From positions 1 through 6,270 of the forward strand of contig CAMNAY010000101.1 of the NCBI GenBank assembly GCA_946531975.1: a stretch of 6,270 nucleotides of DNA, in the 5' to 3' direction. Shown here piece by piece: positions 5,871 to 6,270 of the stretch. The notes beneath the pieces were generated by a model. That model was not told the origin of the DNA. It worked only from the letters and a program-made list of their open reading frames with translations, and made no database searches. The position numbers and the translations under genes are program-made. The number at the start of each line of letters is the position of its first letter. Within the stretch, counting starts at the first letter, position 1. The DNA comes from an uncultured Ruminococcus sp. (GTDB taxonomy: Bacteria > Bacillota > Clostridia > Oscillospirales > Ruminococcaceae).

Positions 5871-6270
5871 ATGCATTTGCAAGGAGCAGTGCCAGAAGTG
5901 CCTTGACATCGGCAACCGTATGCATCGAATCTGCATCGAAATCGACTGTGGCAAGTGCATCGTCAGCAGGGATTTCCTCCGGCTCCAGCGCTTCCGCGAT
6001 ATACCGCATCAGCAGCACGGCATCCATGACATTCAGCGTACCGTCGCCGTTAAGGTCGCCCTGACCCGGTTTTGCATCGGTTGTTGTGGTGGTGGTTGTG
6101 GTTGTCTCGGTCGTGGTTGTGGATGTGGTTGTTTCAGTCGTGGTGGTAGATGTGGTCGTCTCGGTTGTGGATGCGGATGTGGTTGTCGCGGTTGTGGTGG
6201 TGGATGTGGTTGTTTCGGTTGTGGTGGTGGATGTGGTTGTTTCGGTTGTGGTGGTGGATGTGGTTGTTTC
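5869..6270 (-). CDS. C-terminal part of a secreted dockerin protein with Thr-rich linker (5' end outside window)
   Basis: The frame is open from the window edge at 6270 to TAA at 5871-5869, giving 133 visible residues. The first 63 are seven 9-residue repeats of ETTTSTTTT type, followed by TDAKPGQ and a dockerin of 63 residues. The first dockerin calcium loop is canonical (GDLNGDGTLNVMD). The second (VDFDADSMHTVAD) keeps Asp at positions 1, 3, 5 and 12 but has Thr at position 9 and a Met-His in the middle, so it is less typical. Thr/Ser-rich linkers join catalytic or binding modules to dockerins in Ruminococcus cellulosomal proteins and may be glycosylated. The functional module lies beyond 6270 and its nature cannot be known from here. 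The gene converges on the GH43 gene with 50 bp between stop codons. Confidence 0.92.
   Translation of the reverse strand, partial: ETTTSTTTTETTTSTTTTETTTSTTTTATTTSASTTETTTSTTTTETTTSTTTTETTTTTTTTTDAKPGQGDLNGDGTLNVMDAVLLMRYIAEALEPEEIPADDALATVDFDADSMHTVADVKALLALLLANA
6082..6270 (-). repeat. 27-bp tandem repeat encoding the 9-residue Thr linker (7 units)
   Basis: Units run 6082-6108, 6109-6135, 6136-6162, 6163-6189, 6190-6216, 6217-6243 and 6244-6270. The last three are identical in DNA. The others differ by substitutions only, and all keep the reading frame. In protein, six units begin with Glu and one (6163-6189) reads ATTTSASTT. The array continues past the window edge. Confidence 0.95.

Noticed and set aside
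5858..6064. Short plus-strand frame rich in Ser/Ala
   Set aside because: It is the complement of the dockerin end of the convergent gene and begins inside the terminator.
6082..6270. Tandem array considered as a CRISPR or non-coding satellite
   Set aside because: There are no spacers, the unit is a multiple of three, and substitutions keep a Thr/Ser/Glu reading frame joined to a dockerin.

Overview
The window looks like chromosomal DNA of a fibre-degrading, cellulosome-forming gut or rumen Firmicute. Ruminococcus (Oscillospiraceae) is the best guess. The evidence is two type I-like dockerin domains, a Thr-rich linker with dockerin, a secreted GH43 enzyme carrying ricin-type lectin modules, strong GGAGG ribosome binding sites, and a consensus housekeeping promoter. 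The species cannot be fixed from this sequence alone.

Layout. Positions 1-355 hold no intact gene. On the minus strand at the left edge is a probable C-terminal remnant of a tyrosine recombinase. On the plus strand is a short 3' remnant of an unrecognised gene ending at 206, followed by a strong hairpin at 238-267. Positions 356-2812 are a tight minus-strand operon transcribed right to left: cupin, carboxymuconolactone-decarboxylase-like protein, iron-dependent alcohol dehydrogenase, flavodoxin. Its gaps are 12, 14 and 28 bp. It is driven by a perfect TTGACA-17-TATAAT promoter with two matching palindromes centred 42 bp apart, one on the -35 box and one just after the transcription start. This is a textbook arrangement for a repressible or inducible unit, but no regulator gene lies in the window.

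Positions 2895-3109 are the upstream region of the plus-strand gene. They carry an inverted repeat, and two direct repeats 21 bp apart with an inverted partner, next to a weak promoter. Positions 3110-5818 encode a 902-residue secreted GH43 enzyme, probably arabinan-active: signal peptide, GH43 catalytic domain, GH43 C-terminal domain, two beta-trefoil lectin (CBM13-like) modules, dockerin. Positions 5869-6270 are the 3' end of a convergent minus-strand gene for another dockerin protein, with a linker of 9-residue Thr/Ser/Glu repeats encoded by a 27-bp tandem repeat. The two dockerin genes meet tail to tail over one shared bidirectional terminator.

How the parts work together. The right half serves extracellular plant cell wall degradation, with both products expected to dock onto scaffoldin cohesins. 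The left half is a cytoplasmic redox operon, plausibly for reducing or detoxifying reactive carbonyl or quinone-like compounds. That role is inferred from the gene families, not shown by the sequence. I see no CRISPR array, RNA gene, intact mobile element or clearly new defence-type system.
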